The notes below the pieces were generated by a model, which ran no database searches, was not told the origin of the DNA, and was given only the letters and a program-made list of their open reading frames with translations. DNA of 64,000 nucleotides, taken from Mycolicibacterium aubagnense. Its GTDB lineage: Bacteria; Actinomycetota; Actinomycetes; Mycobacteriales; Mycobacteriaceae. This document shows, one piece after another, positions 17,429-25,960 of this stretch. Location: the NCBI RefSeq assembly GCF_010730955.1, contig NZ_AP022577.1, positions 1,798,001 to 1,862,000 of the forward strand, written 5' to 3'. The stretch's first letter is position 1, and each line of letters opens with the position of its first letter. The translations under genes were made by a program, and so were the position numbers.

Positions 17429-18040
17429 ATGGCGCAGCGACCCACCCGCGGTGGACGACGCCCGGGACCCAACGGCACCCGCGAGGCGATCGAAGAGACC
17501 GCACGGAAGCTGTTCGCGGAGTTGGGGTATGAGCGAACATCCCTGCGTCAGATCGCGTTGCAGGCCGGCGTCGACCCCGCGTTGGTCAGCCACTTCTACG
17601 GCAAGAAGCGGGATCTGTTCCTGGCAGTGGTGGAACTTCCGGTCGAGCCCGCCTCGGTCATCGGCCGGGTACTCGACGGCGACAAAGACTCTGCCGGCCT
17701 GCGCCTGGCGACGCTCATCCTCGAGGTGCTCGACGACGAGGTTCGGCGGCGACCCATGATCGGCATGGTGCGCGCGGCCACCGCCGAACCCGAGGCGGCG
17801 AAGCTGGTACGGGACTTCCTGGCCCGCACGATCATCGCACCCATCGCCGAAGGACTGGGCTCCGCTGATGCCGACTACCGCGCCGCCCTCGTCATGTCAC
17901 AGGTCAATGGTTTCGCGTTGGCGCGGTACGTCATCGGACTCGAGCCGCTGGCCAATCGCTCGAACCAACAACTCGCCGCCGACCTCGGCGTCACGCTGCA
18001 GCGCTATCTGCTCGGCGATCTCGCACCTAGCGCGCAATAG
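17429..18040 (+). CDS. TetR-family transcriptional regulator, divergent from mmpS-mmpL
   Basis: A 203-residue TetR protein. A basic leader (PTRGGRRPGPNGTREAIEE) precedes the helix-turn-helix TSLRQIALQAGVDPALVSHFY at about residues 37-57; the C-terminal helical ligand domain resembles the TetR_C_17 type with REAAT-like PMIGMVRAATAEPE. Gene order (TetR divergent from an mmpS-mmpL operon) is common in mycobacteria, where such regulators repress drug- or lipid-export pumps. Ligand unknown. Confidence 0.88.
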   Translation: MAQRPTRGGRRPGPNGTREAIEETARKLFAELGYERTSLRQIALQAGVDPALVSHFYGKKRDLFLAVVELPVEPASVIGRVLDGDKDSAGLRLATLILEVLDDEVRRRPMIGMVRAATAEPEAAKLVRDFLARTIIAPIAEGLGSADADYRAALVMSQVNGFALARYVIGLEPLANRSNQQLAADLGVTLQRYLLGDLAPSAQ

Positions 18041-18047
18041 ACCGCGG

Positions 18048-19193
18048 TCAGACGTGGCTGTGCGCCGCGGTCCAGGCCGGCAGCGGATCCGCATAACGCA
18101 GCCAGGCGCTGGTGCCGGCAGCCATTTCGTCGTCCGTGAGGAGCGCCGAGTCGAGAAGCGCTCGCACCGTGTCGGTTTCGAGCCTGATGCCGATGAAGAC
18201 AATCTCCTGACCGGGTTCGATGTCGGTGCTCGTCCAGTACTGAGCGGGGTCGATGGTGAGGTTGGGCCCAGCTTGCGACCAGATGGCGGCGATGTTCGGC
18301 CGGGTGGCGATCCAGCAGAAGCCTTTACTGCGCAGCAGGCCGCGGACCTGGTCGAGGACATCGGCGAGGCGCTGGGGATGGAACGGGCGATCAGCGCGGA
18401 ACGTCATGCTGCTGATCCCGTATTCCTCTGTTTCTGGAGCGTGCCCGTTCGCGATCTCCTCATCCCATCCGGGCGCCGCCGCGGCGAGTTCGGGGTCGAA
18501 CGACCCGGTATCCAAAACGGTTGCCAGCGGCACGATCCCGCGCTCGGTCCGCTCGATTCGGGCTCTGGGGTTGAGGCTCCGCGCGACAGCCTCCACGGTC
18601 GCAGCCGTTTTGGCGCTGACCAGATCGGTCTTGTTGATCAGGATCACGTCGGCGAACTCGACCTGGTCGACCAACAGATCGGCGATGTTGCGGCCGTCGC
18701 CGTCGGCCACCGCCAGGTTCCGTTCGGTGAGCGCCTCCCCGCGCGCCAACTCCGGCAGGAAGGTGCACGCATCGATGACGGTGACCATCGTGTCCAGGCG
18801 GGCGAGTTCGGAGAGAATGAAGCCGTCCTCGAATTCCCAGCTGAAGGTGGCCGCCACCGGCATGGGCTCGGAGATGCCCGTCGACTCGATCACGATCTGA
18901 TCGAATCGCTTCTGGCGAGCCAGCTCGGCCACGGCGGTGACGAGGTCTTCACGCAGGGTGCAGCAGATGCATCCGTTGGTGAGTTCGACCAGCTTTTCTT
19001 CGGTCCGGTCGAGGTGCCCTTGGCCGGCGATGAGCGCCGCGTCAATGTTCACCTCGCTCATATCGTTGACGATCACCGCAACCCGACGACCGTCCCGGTT
19101 GGCCAGGATGTGATTGAGCAGCGTGGTCTTGCCGGCTCCCAGGAAACCTGAAAGCACGGTCACCGGGATGAGGTCAGCGGAGGTCGGAGGCAT
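18048..19193 (-). CDS. COG0523 (CobW/YciC-like) GTPase, putative zinc metallochaperone
   Basis: A 381-residue G3E GTPase. Walker [10 protein letters not shown] is at residues 16-24, the metal-binding CxCC motif NGCICC has Cys75, Cys77 and Cys78, NKTD (INKTDLVS) is the guanine-specificity motif, and a CobW C-terminal domain follows with a His-rich end (AAHSHV). Such proteins transfer zinc or are induced on zinc starvation. The ATG at 19193 is preferred: three more in-frame starts lie upstream, but they fall within a Zur-like palindrome (19200-19218), making that region operator or promoter rather than coding. No Shine-Dalgarno is visible, so a leaderless message is likely. Confidence 0.87.
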   Translation of the reverse strand: MPPTSADLIPVTVLSGFLGAGKTTLLNHILANRDGRRVAVIVNDMSEVNIDAALIAGQGHLDRTEEKLVELTNGCICCTLREDLVTAVAELARQKRFDQIVIESTGISEPMPVAATFSWEFEDGFILSELARLDTMVTVIDACTFLPELARGEALTERNLAVADGDGRNIADLLVDQVEFADVILINKTDLVSAKTAATVEAVARSLNPRARIERTERGIVPLATVLDTGSFDPELAAAAPGWDEEIANGHAPETEEYGISSMTFRADRPFHPQRLADVLDQVRGLLRSKGFCWIATRPNIAAIWSQAGPNLTIDPAQYWTSTDIEPGQEIVFIGIRLETDTVRALLDSALLTDDEMAAGTSAWLRYADPLPAWTAAHSHV

Positions 19194-19199
19194 GACATT

Positions 19200-19218
19200 A
19201 ATGGTAATCATTTTCATT
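19200..19218. promoter_or_regulatory. Zur (FurB)-like box before the COG0523 gene
   Basis: AATGGTAATCATTTTCATT is a 19-bp palindrome whose 9-bp arms match at seven positions. On the gene strand it reads ATGAAAATGATT, the core seen in mycobacterial Zur boxes. It ends 7 bp before the proposed start codon. Fur sites are similar, but the COG0523 target favours zinc. Confidence 0.65.
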
Positions 19219-19241
19219 AAGCGGCGCGAGTCATGCTCTGG

Positions 19242-19263
19242 AATAATCCGGACTATGGTCCGG
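19242..19263. promoter_or_regulatory. Inverted repeat upstream of yceI
   Basis: CCGGAC-TATG-GTCCGG (19248-19263) is a perfect 6-bp inverted repeat, overlapped by a second dyad ATAATCCGGACTAT (19244-19257, one mismatch). Another GTCCGGAC lies at about 19279. It is a candidate operator for the YceI gene 60 bp downstream. Confidence 0.4.
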
Positions 19264-19322
19264 TTGGCTGATGGAGAGTCCGGACGAACCGGCGCTCAGA
19301 CCAACCGACGAAGGACAGACAC

Positions 19323-19868
19323 ATGACCACCGCAACCACTCCTCTCAGCGCCGGCACCTGGGCGATCGACACCGCGCACTCGACCGTCGAATTCTCGGTA
19401 CGCCATCTGATGGTCAGCAAGGTCCGCGGAAAGTTCGAGAACTTCAGTGGCGCCATCACCGTTGCCGAGGACGGCACCCCGTCGGTCACCGCCGAAATCG
19501 ACGTGACCTCCCTCAACACCGGCAACGAGCAGCGCGACGGCCACGTGAAGTCGGCCGACTTCTTCGACGCCGAAAATCACCCGGTCGCGACCTTCGCCTC
19601 GACCGCAGTGCGACCGAACGGTGCGTCCTATCTCCTCGACGGCAACCTGACCATCAAGGGCAACACCCGCCCGGTCACCCTGAGCCTGGAATTCAACGGC
19701 GTGAGCCCCGGCCAGGGCTACGGCGAGGTCTCCGGCTATGAGGCCTCGATTGTGCTGAACCGCAAGGACTTCGGCGTCGACCTCGACCTGCCGATGGAGA
19801 CCGGTGGCGCCGTCGTCGGCGACAAAGTGACCATCACGCTCGACATCGAAGCCGTCAAACAAGCCTGA
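19323..19868 (+). CDS. YceI-family lipocalin-fold protein
   Basis: A 181-residue protein matching the YceI family: WAIDTAHSTVEFSVRHLMVSKVRG-type start (residues 14-36), FENFSGAITV, then DVTSLNTGNEQRDGHVKSADFFD, and an internal TIKGNTRPVTL. The fold is a beta-barrel that binds polyisoprenoid or other long-chain lipids. No signal peptide is visible, so the protein is probably cytosolic, unlike E. coli YceI. Monocistronic, with palindromes in its promoter region. Confidence 0.9.
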   Translation: MTTATTPLSAGTWAIDTAHSTVEFSVRHLMVSKVRGKFENFSGAITVAEDGTPSVTAEIDVTSLNTGNEQRDGHVKSADFFDAENHPVATFASTAVRPNGASYLLDGNLTIKGNTRPVTLSLEFNGVSPGQGYGEVSGYEASIVLNRKDFGVDLDLPMETGGAVVGDKVTITLDIEAVKQA

Positions 19869-19900
19869 TTCACGGACGACGCCGGCCGGGGATGCGGTGT

Positions 19901-20539
19901 TCACTCCGGCCAGGCGTTGTCCTGAATGAGGTCAACGAAATTGGTTCGTTTGAACGATGGGTCGAAGTGCGCCAGCACATCATCGTTCATGGTGCCGAAC
20001 GTGGTTTCCGGACGATGGACCATGCCGGCGTTGAATGCCTGCAGGATGCGGTTTTTGAAGTCGGGGCGCGGGTGTGCGGCCACCACTTCAGCACGCTGTT
20101 CGTCGGTGATCTCATCGAGATCCAGCCCCAGGACATCGGTTTCGACACCCAGACTCACCACGGCCACCTCGGGTGCCAGGTGATGCGGCACTTCCGGAGT
20201 GGTGTGCAGCGCGATCGCCAGCCACACGTTGGTGGCTTCCCGCTCGGTGCGGCCGAAGTCCAGCAACAGATTCCGCGCCGCGGCTGCCCCGTCGATCTCG
20301 AACCGTTGGTCCTTGGCGCCGTAGGCCGGCGTCAGGCCGAGATCGTGGCACATGCCGCCGACGTACGCGAGTTCGGGATCGACATCCAGGCCCCGCGCGG
20401 CCGCCTTCAACGATCCCCACAGGAACACCCGGCGGGAGTGGTTGAACAAGGTGTCGTCGGTCGCCTTCCGAACGATCGAGGTGGTCTCCCGGACCAGCTC
20501 GGTATCCGGAATCGTCACTCCTGCAATTACTTCGGCCAT
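19901..20539 (-). CDS. HD-domain metal-dependent hydrolase-like protein
   Basis: A 212-residue HD-superfamily protein. Putative metal ligands are His in NHSRRVFLWG, the HD pair in GGMCHDLGLT, and His in AIALHTT, the layout of small HD hydrolases such as cyanamide hydratase-like proteins. ATG 20539 is preferred because GGAAAG lies at proper spacing; longer in-frame starts lack a ribosome site and would begin with an atypical leader. It precedes YceI in convergent orientation. Substrate not predictable. Confidence 0.78.
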   Translation of the reverse strand: MAEVIAGVTIPDTELVRETTSIVRKATDDTLFNHSRRVFLWGSLKAAARGLDVDPELAYVGGMCHDLGLTPAYGAKDQRFEIDGAAAARNLLLDFGRTEREATNVWLAIALHTTPEVPHHLAPEVAVVSLGVETDVLGLDLDEITDEQRAEVVAAHPRPDFKNRILQAFNAGMVHRPETTFGTMNDDVLAHFDPSFKRTNFVDLIQDNAWPE

Positions 20540-20647
20540 GGTCGGCAACTTTCCGTCGGACTTGATTGGATACATTCCATTTTGTCCACGGACGGGCCGC
20601 ACCCACAGGGCGCAAGCTGCCACGCAGCCCACAATTCAGGACATTGC

Positions 20648-20923
20648 TCAGACGTACTTCTCGTGCACGTAGCACCACCGCCAGTTTTCGCCCGGCTCGA
20701 AGGACTGCACGATCTCGTGCCCCGGCGTCTGCGCGTGAGCACTGGCGTGGCGCATCGGCGACGAATCGCAGCAGCCGACGTGCCCACACGTCAGGCACAG
20801 CCGTAGATGAACCCAGCGGGTGCCGGCCGCAATGCAGTCCTGACATCCCTTGGTGGTCTGTGGGGTGACGAGGCGGACGTTTTTCAGGTGGGAGTCGCCG
20901 AAGATGGATGCCACGGTCTCCAC
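20648..20923 (-). CDS. UBP-type zinc-finger small protein
   Basis: A 91-residue protein that is almost entirely one zinc finger of the ubiquitin-protease (ZnF-UBP) type: Cys27-x2-Cys30, Cys43-x2-Cys46, Cys51/Cys52, and His59, His63 and His69 (motifs GCQDC, CLTCGHVGCC, MRHASAHAQTPGHE). In eukaryotes this finger binds the free C-terminus of ubiquitin. Actinobacteria carry stand-alone versions whose partner is unknown; Pup or another free C-terminus is speculation. GTG start. It lies upstream of the HD-domain gene on the same strand, 108 bp apart. Confidence 0.82.
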   Translation of the reverse strand: METVASIFGDSHLKNVRLVTPQTTKGCQDCIAAGTRWVHLRLCLTCGHVGCCDSSPMRHASAHAQTPGHEIVQSFEPGENWRWCYVHEKYV

Positions 20924-21047
20924 CGTAACCCCGTCACGCCGGGATCACCGGGACGTGCCGGACCGAACGTCGGCCCCGCCGTCGCCAGTTGGCGGCCTGA
21001 CCTGAAAGCTGGAGGACTGAAATCACTTCGGGAGGGATGGCGGACAG

Positions 21048-22229
21048 GTGACACATCGGTATGACGTCGTCGTTGTCGGTGGCGGCCCGTCGGGTTCCGC
21101 CGCGGCATGGCAGGCAGCGCACGTGGGCGCCAAGGTGCTGGTCGTGGACAAGGCAGAGTTTCCCCGGGACAAACCCTGTGGTGACGGGTTGACCGCCCGC
21201 GCCGTCAGTTACCTGCAGAAGATGGGCCTGGCAGACGAAGTCTCCACGTTCCACCGGGTCAACCGGGTCACGGTGTTCAGCCCGAGTCGGTGGGAGATGT
21301 CCTTCCCGCGGCGGCCCGGCATGCCCGACCACGGACACACCGTCAGCCGCACCCACCTGGACACCGTATTGCTCAGGCACGCCGAGAAGGCCGGGGCGGA
21401 AGTTCGCGAGGGCGCCGAAGTGGCAGGACCGGAACTCGACCGCGACGGTCGTGTGGTCGGTGTGGTCCTCAAGACCGGGGAGAAGATCTCGGCGGACGCA
21501 GTCATCGCGGCTGACGGCGCGTACTCACCCGTCAAGCGTGCACTGAACATCCGTTCGGAGTACAACGGCTACTCGGCCATCGCGATCCGTTCGGAGATGC
21601 ACGTGAACCGGCCGGACACCGATTCGTTCGACATCTACCTCAAGCTGCAGTTCCAGGGCGATCAGTTGCCCGGCTACGGCTGGGTGTTCCCGATGGGCAA
21701 CGGCAAGTTCAACATCGGTGTCGGCTACGTCAACTGCTACCGGAACTGGCAGGCGATCAACGCCACGCAGTTACTGAGCGAATTCCTGGGGTCCCTGCCG
21801 CGCGACTGGGACCTGCCGACGATTGCGGACTTGAAGAAGAGCAAGAGCGTGCGGGCATGGCGCCTGCCAATGGGTTTCACCGCGTGGCCGCCGTGGCATC
21901 CGGGCGTCGTGTTCACCGGCGACGCACTCGGTGCCGCCAAACCGGTTTCGGGCGCAGGCATCTCCAAGGCGCTCGAATCCGGTGTGGTCGCCGGCGAAAG
22001 CGTGATCGCGGCGCTGCAGAACGGCGGCCCCGACGACTTCACCAACTACACCCAGCGTCTGGAGGCTGCCTGGGGCCGGGAGTACCGCATGGGCCGGGGC
22101 GGCCACAGGCTCGCAGGTATCCCTGCCATTCCGAACACCGGCATCAAGCTCCTCGACAAAGGATTCGTACGCGACCGCGCCCTCAGGGTCATGTACGGAA
22201 AACGGCACGGTCCGCTGCATACGTACTGA
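21048..22229 (+). CDS. FAD-dependent geranylgeranyl-reductase family oxidoreductase
   Basis: A 393-residue flavoprotein with N-terminal Rossmann dinucleotide fold YDVVVVGGGPSGSAAA, the family motif FPRDKPCGDGLTARA at about residues 38-52, and the second FAD contact FTGDALGAAKPVSGAGI near residue 288. The family includes geranylgeranyl reductases and the menaquinone reductase MenJ, which saturate isoprenoid chains. This protein is likely a paralogue of MenJ because menJ sits in the menaquinone locus elsewhere. GTG start preceded by GGAGGG. The C-terminus (GKRHGPLHTY) is hydrophilic. Confidence 0.85.
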   Translation: MTHRYDVVVVGGGPSGSAAAWQAAHVGAKVLVVDKAEFPRDKPCGDGLTARAVSYLQKMGLADEVSTFHRVNRVTVFSPSRWEMSFPRRPGMPDHGHTVSRTHLDTVLLRHAEKAGAEVREGAEVAGPELDRDGRVVGVVLKTGEKISADAVIAADGAYSPVKRALNIRSEYNGYSAIAIRSEMHVNRPDTDSFDIYLKLQFQGDQLPGYGWVFPMGNGKFNIGVGYVNCYRNWQAINATQLLSEFLGSLPRDWDLPTIADLKKSKSVRAWRLPMGFTAWPPWHPGVVFTGDALGAAKPVSGAGISKALESGVVAGESVIAALQNGGPDDFTNYTQRLEAAWGREYRMGRGGHRLAGIPAIPNTGIKLLDKGFVRDRALRVMYGKRHGPLHTY

Positions 22230-22234
22230 CCGGC

Positions 22235-23005
22235 CTACCGCGGCGTCCCGCCGCCGTCGACGATGACGACCTGCCCGGTGATGTAACTGCCTGCGCCCGA
22301 ACACAACAGCAGCGCTGTGCCCACCATTTCGTCGGGGTTGGCCAGGCGCTTCATCAGTGTGTTCGAAGCCATCGCGTCGATCACCGCCTGCGGGTTGTTG
22401 CGCACCATGTCGGTGTCGACCGGACCGGGCGCGATGGCATTGACGCGGATCCCGTCGGCCGCGTAGGCGGCTGCCATTGACCGAGTGAACGAGAGCAGCG
22501 CCGACTTGCCCGCGGCGTACATCGACACGAACGGCGCGAACTGAAACGCGCCCACCGATGACATGTTCAGGACGGCCGCCGCCGGGCTGGCCTTCAAGTG
22601 CGGCAACGCTTTCTGCACGAGGAACACCGGACCGCGCAGGTTCGAGTCGTACGACTTGGCCCACGCCTCGGGCGTCATCTCCCCGAGCCGCTGGGCGAGC
22701 GCGTTGGCCGCGTTGTTCACCAAGACGTCGATGCCACCGAACTCCGCGACAGTGGCGTCCACCAGCCGGTCGAGATCGTCGAGGTTGCCCATGTTCGTGG
22801 GCACGCCGATCGCGTTGCCGCCCAGGCCGCGCAGGTGCTCGGCCGCGGCCTCGCAAGCGTCGGGCTTGCGGCTGGCCACCACCACGTTGGCACCGGCCAG
22901 GACGAACCCCTCGGCCATCGCCAAGCCGATACCACGCGTCCCGCCGGTCACGATGGCGGTGCGGCCGGTCATATCGAACAGGCGGTCAAATGTGGTGCGG
23001 TCCAT
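22235..23005 (-). CDS. Short-chain dehydrogenase/reductase
   Basis: A 256-residue classical SDR: TGGTRGIG cofactor motif (about residues 17-24), NNAAN near 94-98, and the catalytic Ser-Tyr-Lys as SSVGAF...MYAAGK. A C-terminal IDGGGTPR-type end (VIVDGGGTPR) is typical of NAD(P)H-dependent 3-oxoacyl reductases. ATG 23005 is chosen since extension upstream lacks any SDR homology. It converges with the flavoprotein gene (5-bp gap). Substrate unknown. Confidence 0.87.
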   Translation of the reverse strand: MDRTTFDRLFDMTGRTAIVTGGTRGIGLAMAEGFVLAGANVVVASRKPDACEAAAEHLRGLGGNAIGVPTNMGNLDDLDRLVDATVAEFGGIDVLVNNAANALAQRLGEMTPEAWAKSYDSNLRGPVFLVQKALPHLKASPAAAVLNMSSVGAFQFAPFVSMYAAGKSALLSFTRSMAAAYAADGIRVNAIAPGPVDTDMVRNNPQAVIDAMASNTLMKRLANPDEMVGTALLLCSGAGSYITGQVVIVDGGGTPR

Positions 23006-23146
23006 GGCTAGCAGTAGAACATAGGCGGTGCGGAGGCCAACAGACCCGCACCGACGAGCGGGCATCAGGATGCCGCGGCGGCTCGGAGTGCCGCGGCGAG
23101 ATCGGTGCGGCGTGTCGGCTCTGTTGCGACACTTGCGGTTTGGAGA

Positions 23147-23164
23147 CGTCAACTTTCGTTGACG
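23147..23164. promoter_or_regulatory. Perfect 18-bp inverted repeat in the rluA-SDR gap
   Basis: CGTCAAC-TTTC-GTTGACG, a 7-bp perfect inverted repeat in a 234-bp noncoding gap upstream of the SDR gene. It could be an operator or a small hairpin. No promoter elements are clear beside it. Confidence 0.3.
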
Positions 23165-23239
23165 GTCAGGGAAAGCTGACGGCTGCCGACGCGAGTTATG
23201 TGAACAGAGCCCTGACCCAGGAAGTCGCGGTGCCCAGAG

Positions 23240-24112
23240 CTAAGGCCGACCGCCGATCGTCCTCGAACTGACGAACTCCCGCTCCTCCCCGGTCACCGGA
23301 TCGGTGAATGCGAGCCGGTGCGCCAGCAGCTGCAGCGGCGTCGAGAAATCTCCAAGCGCCACGTCAAGCACCCTGGGGTACAAGGGATCACCGTCGATCG
23401 GCAGTCCCAGCGAGTTCATGTGCACGCGTAACTGGTGGGTACGGCCCGTCGACGGCGTCAATCGGAACAGCCCGTCCCCCAGCGGCTCTACCAACGTCAC
23501 CGCATTCACCTCACCCGGCTCCACGACAGCCTGTAAAGACCCCCGTCGCTTCACAATTCGGTTGCGCAGCTCGACCGGCTCGACCAGCTCGGCCGGTGTC
23601 CCGGCCGACGACCGCGCCAGATACGTCTTGGCCGCCGCACCCGAGGCGAACATCGTCTGATACGCCCCGCGCACCTCGCGTCGTGCGGTGAACACCAGAA
23701 CCCCGGCGGTCAGCCGGTCCAGCCGGTGGGCCGGCGAGAGCTCCCACAACCCCAAGGCCCGCCGCATCCGCACCAGGGCCGTCTGCACCACATGTCCGCC
23801 GCGGGGCATGGTGGCCAGGAAATGCGGCTTGTCCACCACGACGATGTTCTCGTCGCGGTACAGCACCGGCATGTCAAACGGGACCACGACCTCATCGGGC
23901 AGATCCCGGTACCAATAGATGAACGCCCCGGCCGGCAGCTCGGTCACCTCCGTGACCACGGACCCGTCAGCGCAAACCACCTCGCCGGCAAGCACTTTCG
24001 CGGCCGCGTCGGCGCCGAACCGAGAATGCAGCTCGGCCAGCACCGGCCCGCCGTGCACCCGCAGACGAGAAGGTCCTATCCCCTCGTAGCCGGGACGGGC
24101 GGGCAGGCTCAA
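23240..24112 (-). CDS. RluA-family pseudouridine synthase
   Basis: A 290-residue RNA pseudouridine synthase. The catalytic Asp132 lies in HRLDRLTAGVLVF (from His129); other landmarks are VVDKPHFLATMP and the RTHQLRVHMNSLG signature near the C-terminus. The start is placed at a TTG that overlaps the glpD stop as TTGA, giving an N-terminus SLPARPGYEGIG that fits the family; upstream in-frame sequence is antisense-like composition inside glpD. Homologous to Rv3300c. phoY1, which separates it from glpD2 in M. tuberculosis, is absent. Confidence 0.85.
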   Translation of the reverse strand: MSLPARPGYEGIGPSRLRVHGGPVLAELHSRFGADAAAKVLAGEVVCADGSVVTEVTELPAGAFIYWYRDLPDEVVVPFDMPVLYRDENIVVVDKPHFLATMPRGGHVVQTALVRMRRALGLWELSPAHRLDRLTAGVLVFTARREVRGAYQTMFASGAAAKTYLARSSAGTPAELVEPVELRNRIVKRRGSLQAVVEPGEVNAVTLVEPLGDGLFRLTPSTGRTHQLRVHMNSLGLPIDGDPLYPRVLDVALGDFSTPLQLLAHRLAFTDPVTGEEREFVSSRTIGGRP

Positions 24113-25866
24113 TCGAGCGGCACCGGCTCGAGGATCTCCGACCGAGCTTCGGGAGCCGCCGCCCGCAACGCATCTGCCGATTCGTCGTCGGGCTGCGTCT
24201 GCGACAGCACCTCGGCTTCCACCCGCGCCAGGTAGGTCGCCACCTCCCGGTCGACGTCCTCGGCGCTCCAACCCAGCACGGGTGCAACAACTTCCGCGAC
24301 CTCACGGGCGCAGTCCACACCGCGGTGCTGGTACTCGATGGAGATCCGCATGCGGCGGGCCAGGATGTCCTCGAGGTGCAGCGCACCCTCTGCCGCGGCC
24401 GCGTACCAGGCCTCGACCTTCAGATACACCGGCGCCTCGGTGATGGGTTCTAAGAGGTCAGGCCGGACTGCGGCATTCTTGTGCGCCATGTCCAGTACCT
24501 CGCCGATCAGCGAGCCGTAGCGGTCCAGCAGGTGGCGCACCCGGTAGGGATGCAGGCCGTAGTGCTGGCCGACGTGTTCGGTCTGGTTGATCAACGCGAA
24601 ATAGCCGTCGGCCCCGAGCAGCGGCACCTTCTCGGTGATCGACGGCGCCACCCGGGTCGGCACGAACTCACTGGCCGCATCGATGGCGTCCTCGCCCATG
24701 ACCCGGTAGGTGGTGTACTTGCCGCCCGCGATGGCCACCAGGCCCGGAGACGGCACCGCGACCGCGTGCTCGCGGGACAGTTTGGAGGTCTCCTCGCTCT
24801 CCCCGGCCAGCAGCGGGCGCAGGCCCGCGTAGACACCGTCGATGTCGTCATGGTTGAGCGGGGTGGCCAGCACCTTGTTGACGTGCCCGAGGATGTAGTC
24901 GATGTCGGCCTTCGTCGCCGCCGGGTGCGCCAGGTCCAAGTTCCAATCGGTGTCCGTGGTGCCGATGATCCAGTGGGTGCCCCACGGGATCACGAAGAGC
25001 ACCGACTTCTCGGTGCGCAGGATGATCGCCACCTCGCTGACGATGCGGTCCCGCGGCACGACGATGTGCACGCCCTTGGAGGCGCGGACCCGGAACCGGC
25101 CGCGCTCCTTCGACAACGCCTGAATCTCGTCGGTCCACACCCCGGTGGCGTTGACCACCACGTGGCCGCACACCTCGGTCACCGCACCGGTCTCCGAGTC
25201 GCGGACCCGCACGCCGGTGACCCGGTCGCCTTCGCGGAGCAGCGCCACGACTTGCGTCGAGGTGCGGACGACGGCTCCGTAGTGCGCCGCGGTGCGGGCG
25301 ACGGTCATGGTGTGCCGTGCGTCGTCGACGACGGTGTCGTAGTACCGGATCGCGCCGATCAATGAACTGCGCTTGAGCCCGGGAGCCAGCCGCAGCGCCC
25401 CGGCCTTGAGGAGGTGTTTCTGCGCGGGCACCGACTTGGCGCCGCCCAGCTGGTCGTACAGGAAGATGCCCGCGGCAATGTAGGGGCGCTCCCAGATCCG
25501 TTTGGTCAGCGGGAACAGGAACGGCAGCGGCTTCACCAGGTGGGGCGCCAAAGTGGTCAACGACAGTTCGCGTTCGTACAGCGCCTCCCGCACCAGGCCG
25601 AACTCGAGCTGCTCCAGGTAGCGAAGGCCGCCGTGGAACATCTTGCTGCTCCGGCTGGACGTGCCCGAGGCGAAGTCGCGCGCCTCGACGAGTGCGACCT
25701 TCAGCCCGCGCGTCGCCGCATCCAGCGCCGCACCGGCCCCGACGACGCCGCCGCCGATCACGATGACGTCGAACTGCTCGGCGCCCAGCCGGTTCCAGGC
25801 GGTCTCGCGCTGCGCGCGGTTCAGCAGGGTCTGCCCATTACCCGGTCCGGGAATCGGGTCACTCAC
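24109..25866 (-). CDS. glpD: Aerobic glycerol-3-phosphate dehydrogenase
   Basis: A 585-residue FAD enzyme oxidising sn-glycerol-3-phosphate to dihydroxyacetone phosphate at the membrane, passing electrons to menaquinone. FAD-binding VIGGGVVGAGAALDA is at about residues 36-50, the GTSSRSSKMFHGGLRYLEQ signature follows at about 68-86, GTTDTDW and IAGGKYTTYR are further GlpD signatures, and a C-terminal helical domain ends in an acidic tail. GTG start with GAGGAG upstream. It is the Rv3302c (glpD2) orthologue by position and is translationally coupled to rluA. Confidence 0.93.
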   Translation of the reverse strand: MSDPIPGPGNGQTLLNRAQRETAWNRLGAEQFDVIVIGGGVVGAGAALDAATRGLKVALVEARDFASGTSSRSSKMFHGGLRYLEQLEFGLVREALYERELSLTTLAPHLVKPLPFLFPLTKRIWERPYIAAGIFLYDQLGGAKSVPAQKHLLKAGALRLAPGLKRSSLIGAIRYYDTVVDDARHTMTVARTAAHYGAVVRTSTQVVALLREGDRVTGVRVRDSETGAVTEVCGHVVVNATGVWTDEIQALSKERGRFRVRASKGVHIVVPRDRIVSEVAIILRTEKSVLFVIPWGTHWIIGTTDTDWNLDLAHPAATKADIDYILGHVNKVLATPLNHDDIDGVYAGLRPLLAGESEETSKLSREHAVAVPSPGLVAIAGGKYTTYRVMGEDAIDAASEFVPTRVAPSITEKVPLLGADGYFALINQTEHVGQHYGLHPYRVRHLLDRYGSLIGEVLDMAHKNAAVRPDLLEPITEAPVYLKVEAWYAAAAEGALHLEDILARRMRISIEYQHRGVDCAREVAEVVAPVLGWSAEDVDREVATYLARVEAEVLSQTQPDDESADALRAAAPEARSEILEPVPLD

Positions 25867-25921
25867 GGCGGAACTCCTCGTGGTTACTCGTCGGTAGGCG
25901 TTGCCTGACCGAGCCTACGTG

Positions 25922-25960
25922 GTCAGCCCTGCTCGTGCGTCAGCCCTGCTCGTGCGTCAG
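25922..25960. repeat. 17-bp tandem repeat, 2.3 copies, covering the lpdA stop codon
   Basis: GTCAGCCCTGCTCGTGC occurs twice in perfect tandem (25922-25938, 25939-25955) followed by GTCAG. The lpdA stop (25957-25959) lies in the partial third unit. Looks like a recent slippage duplication. Confidence 0.85.
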
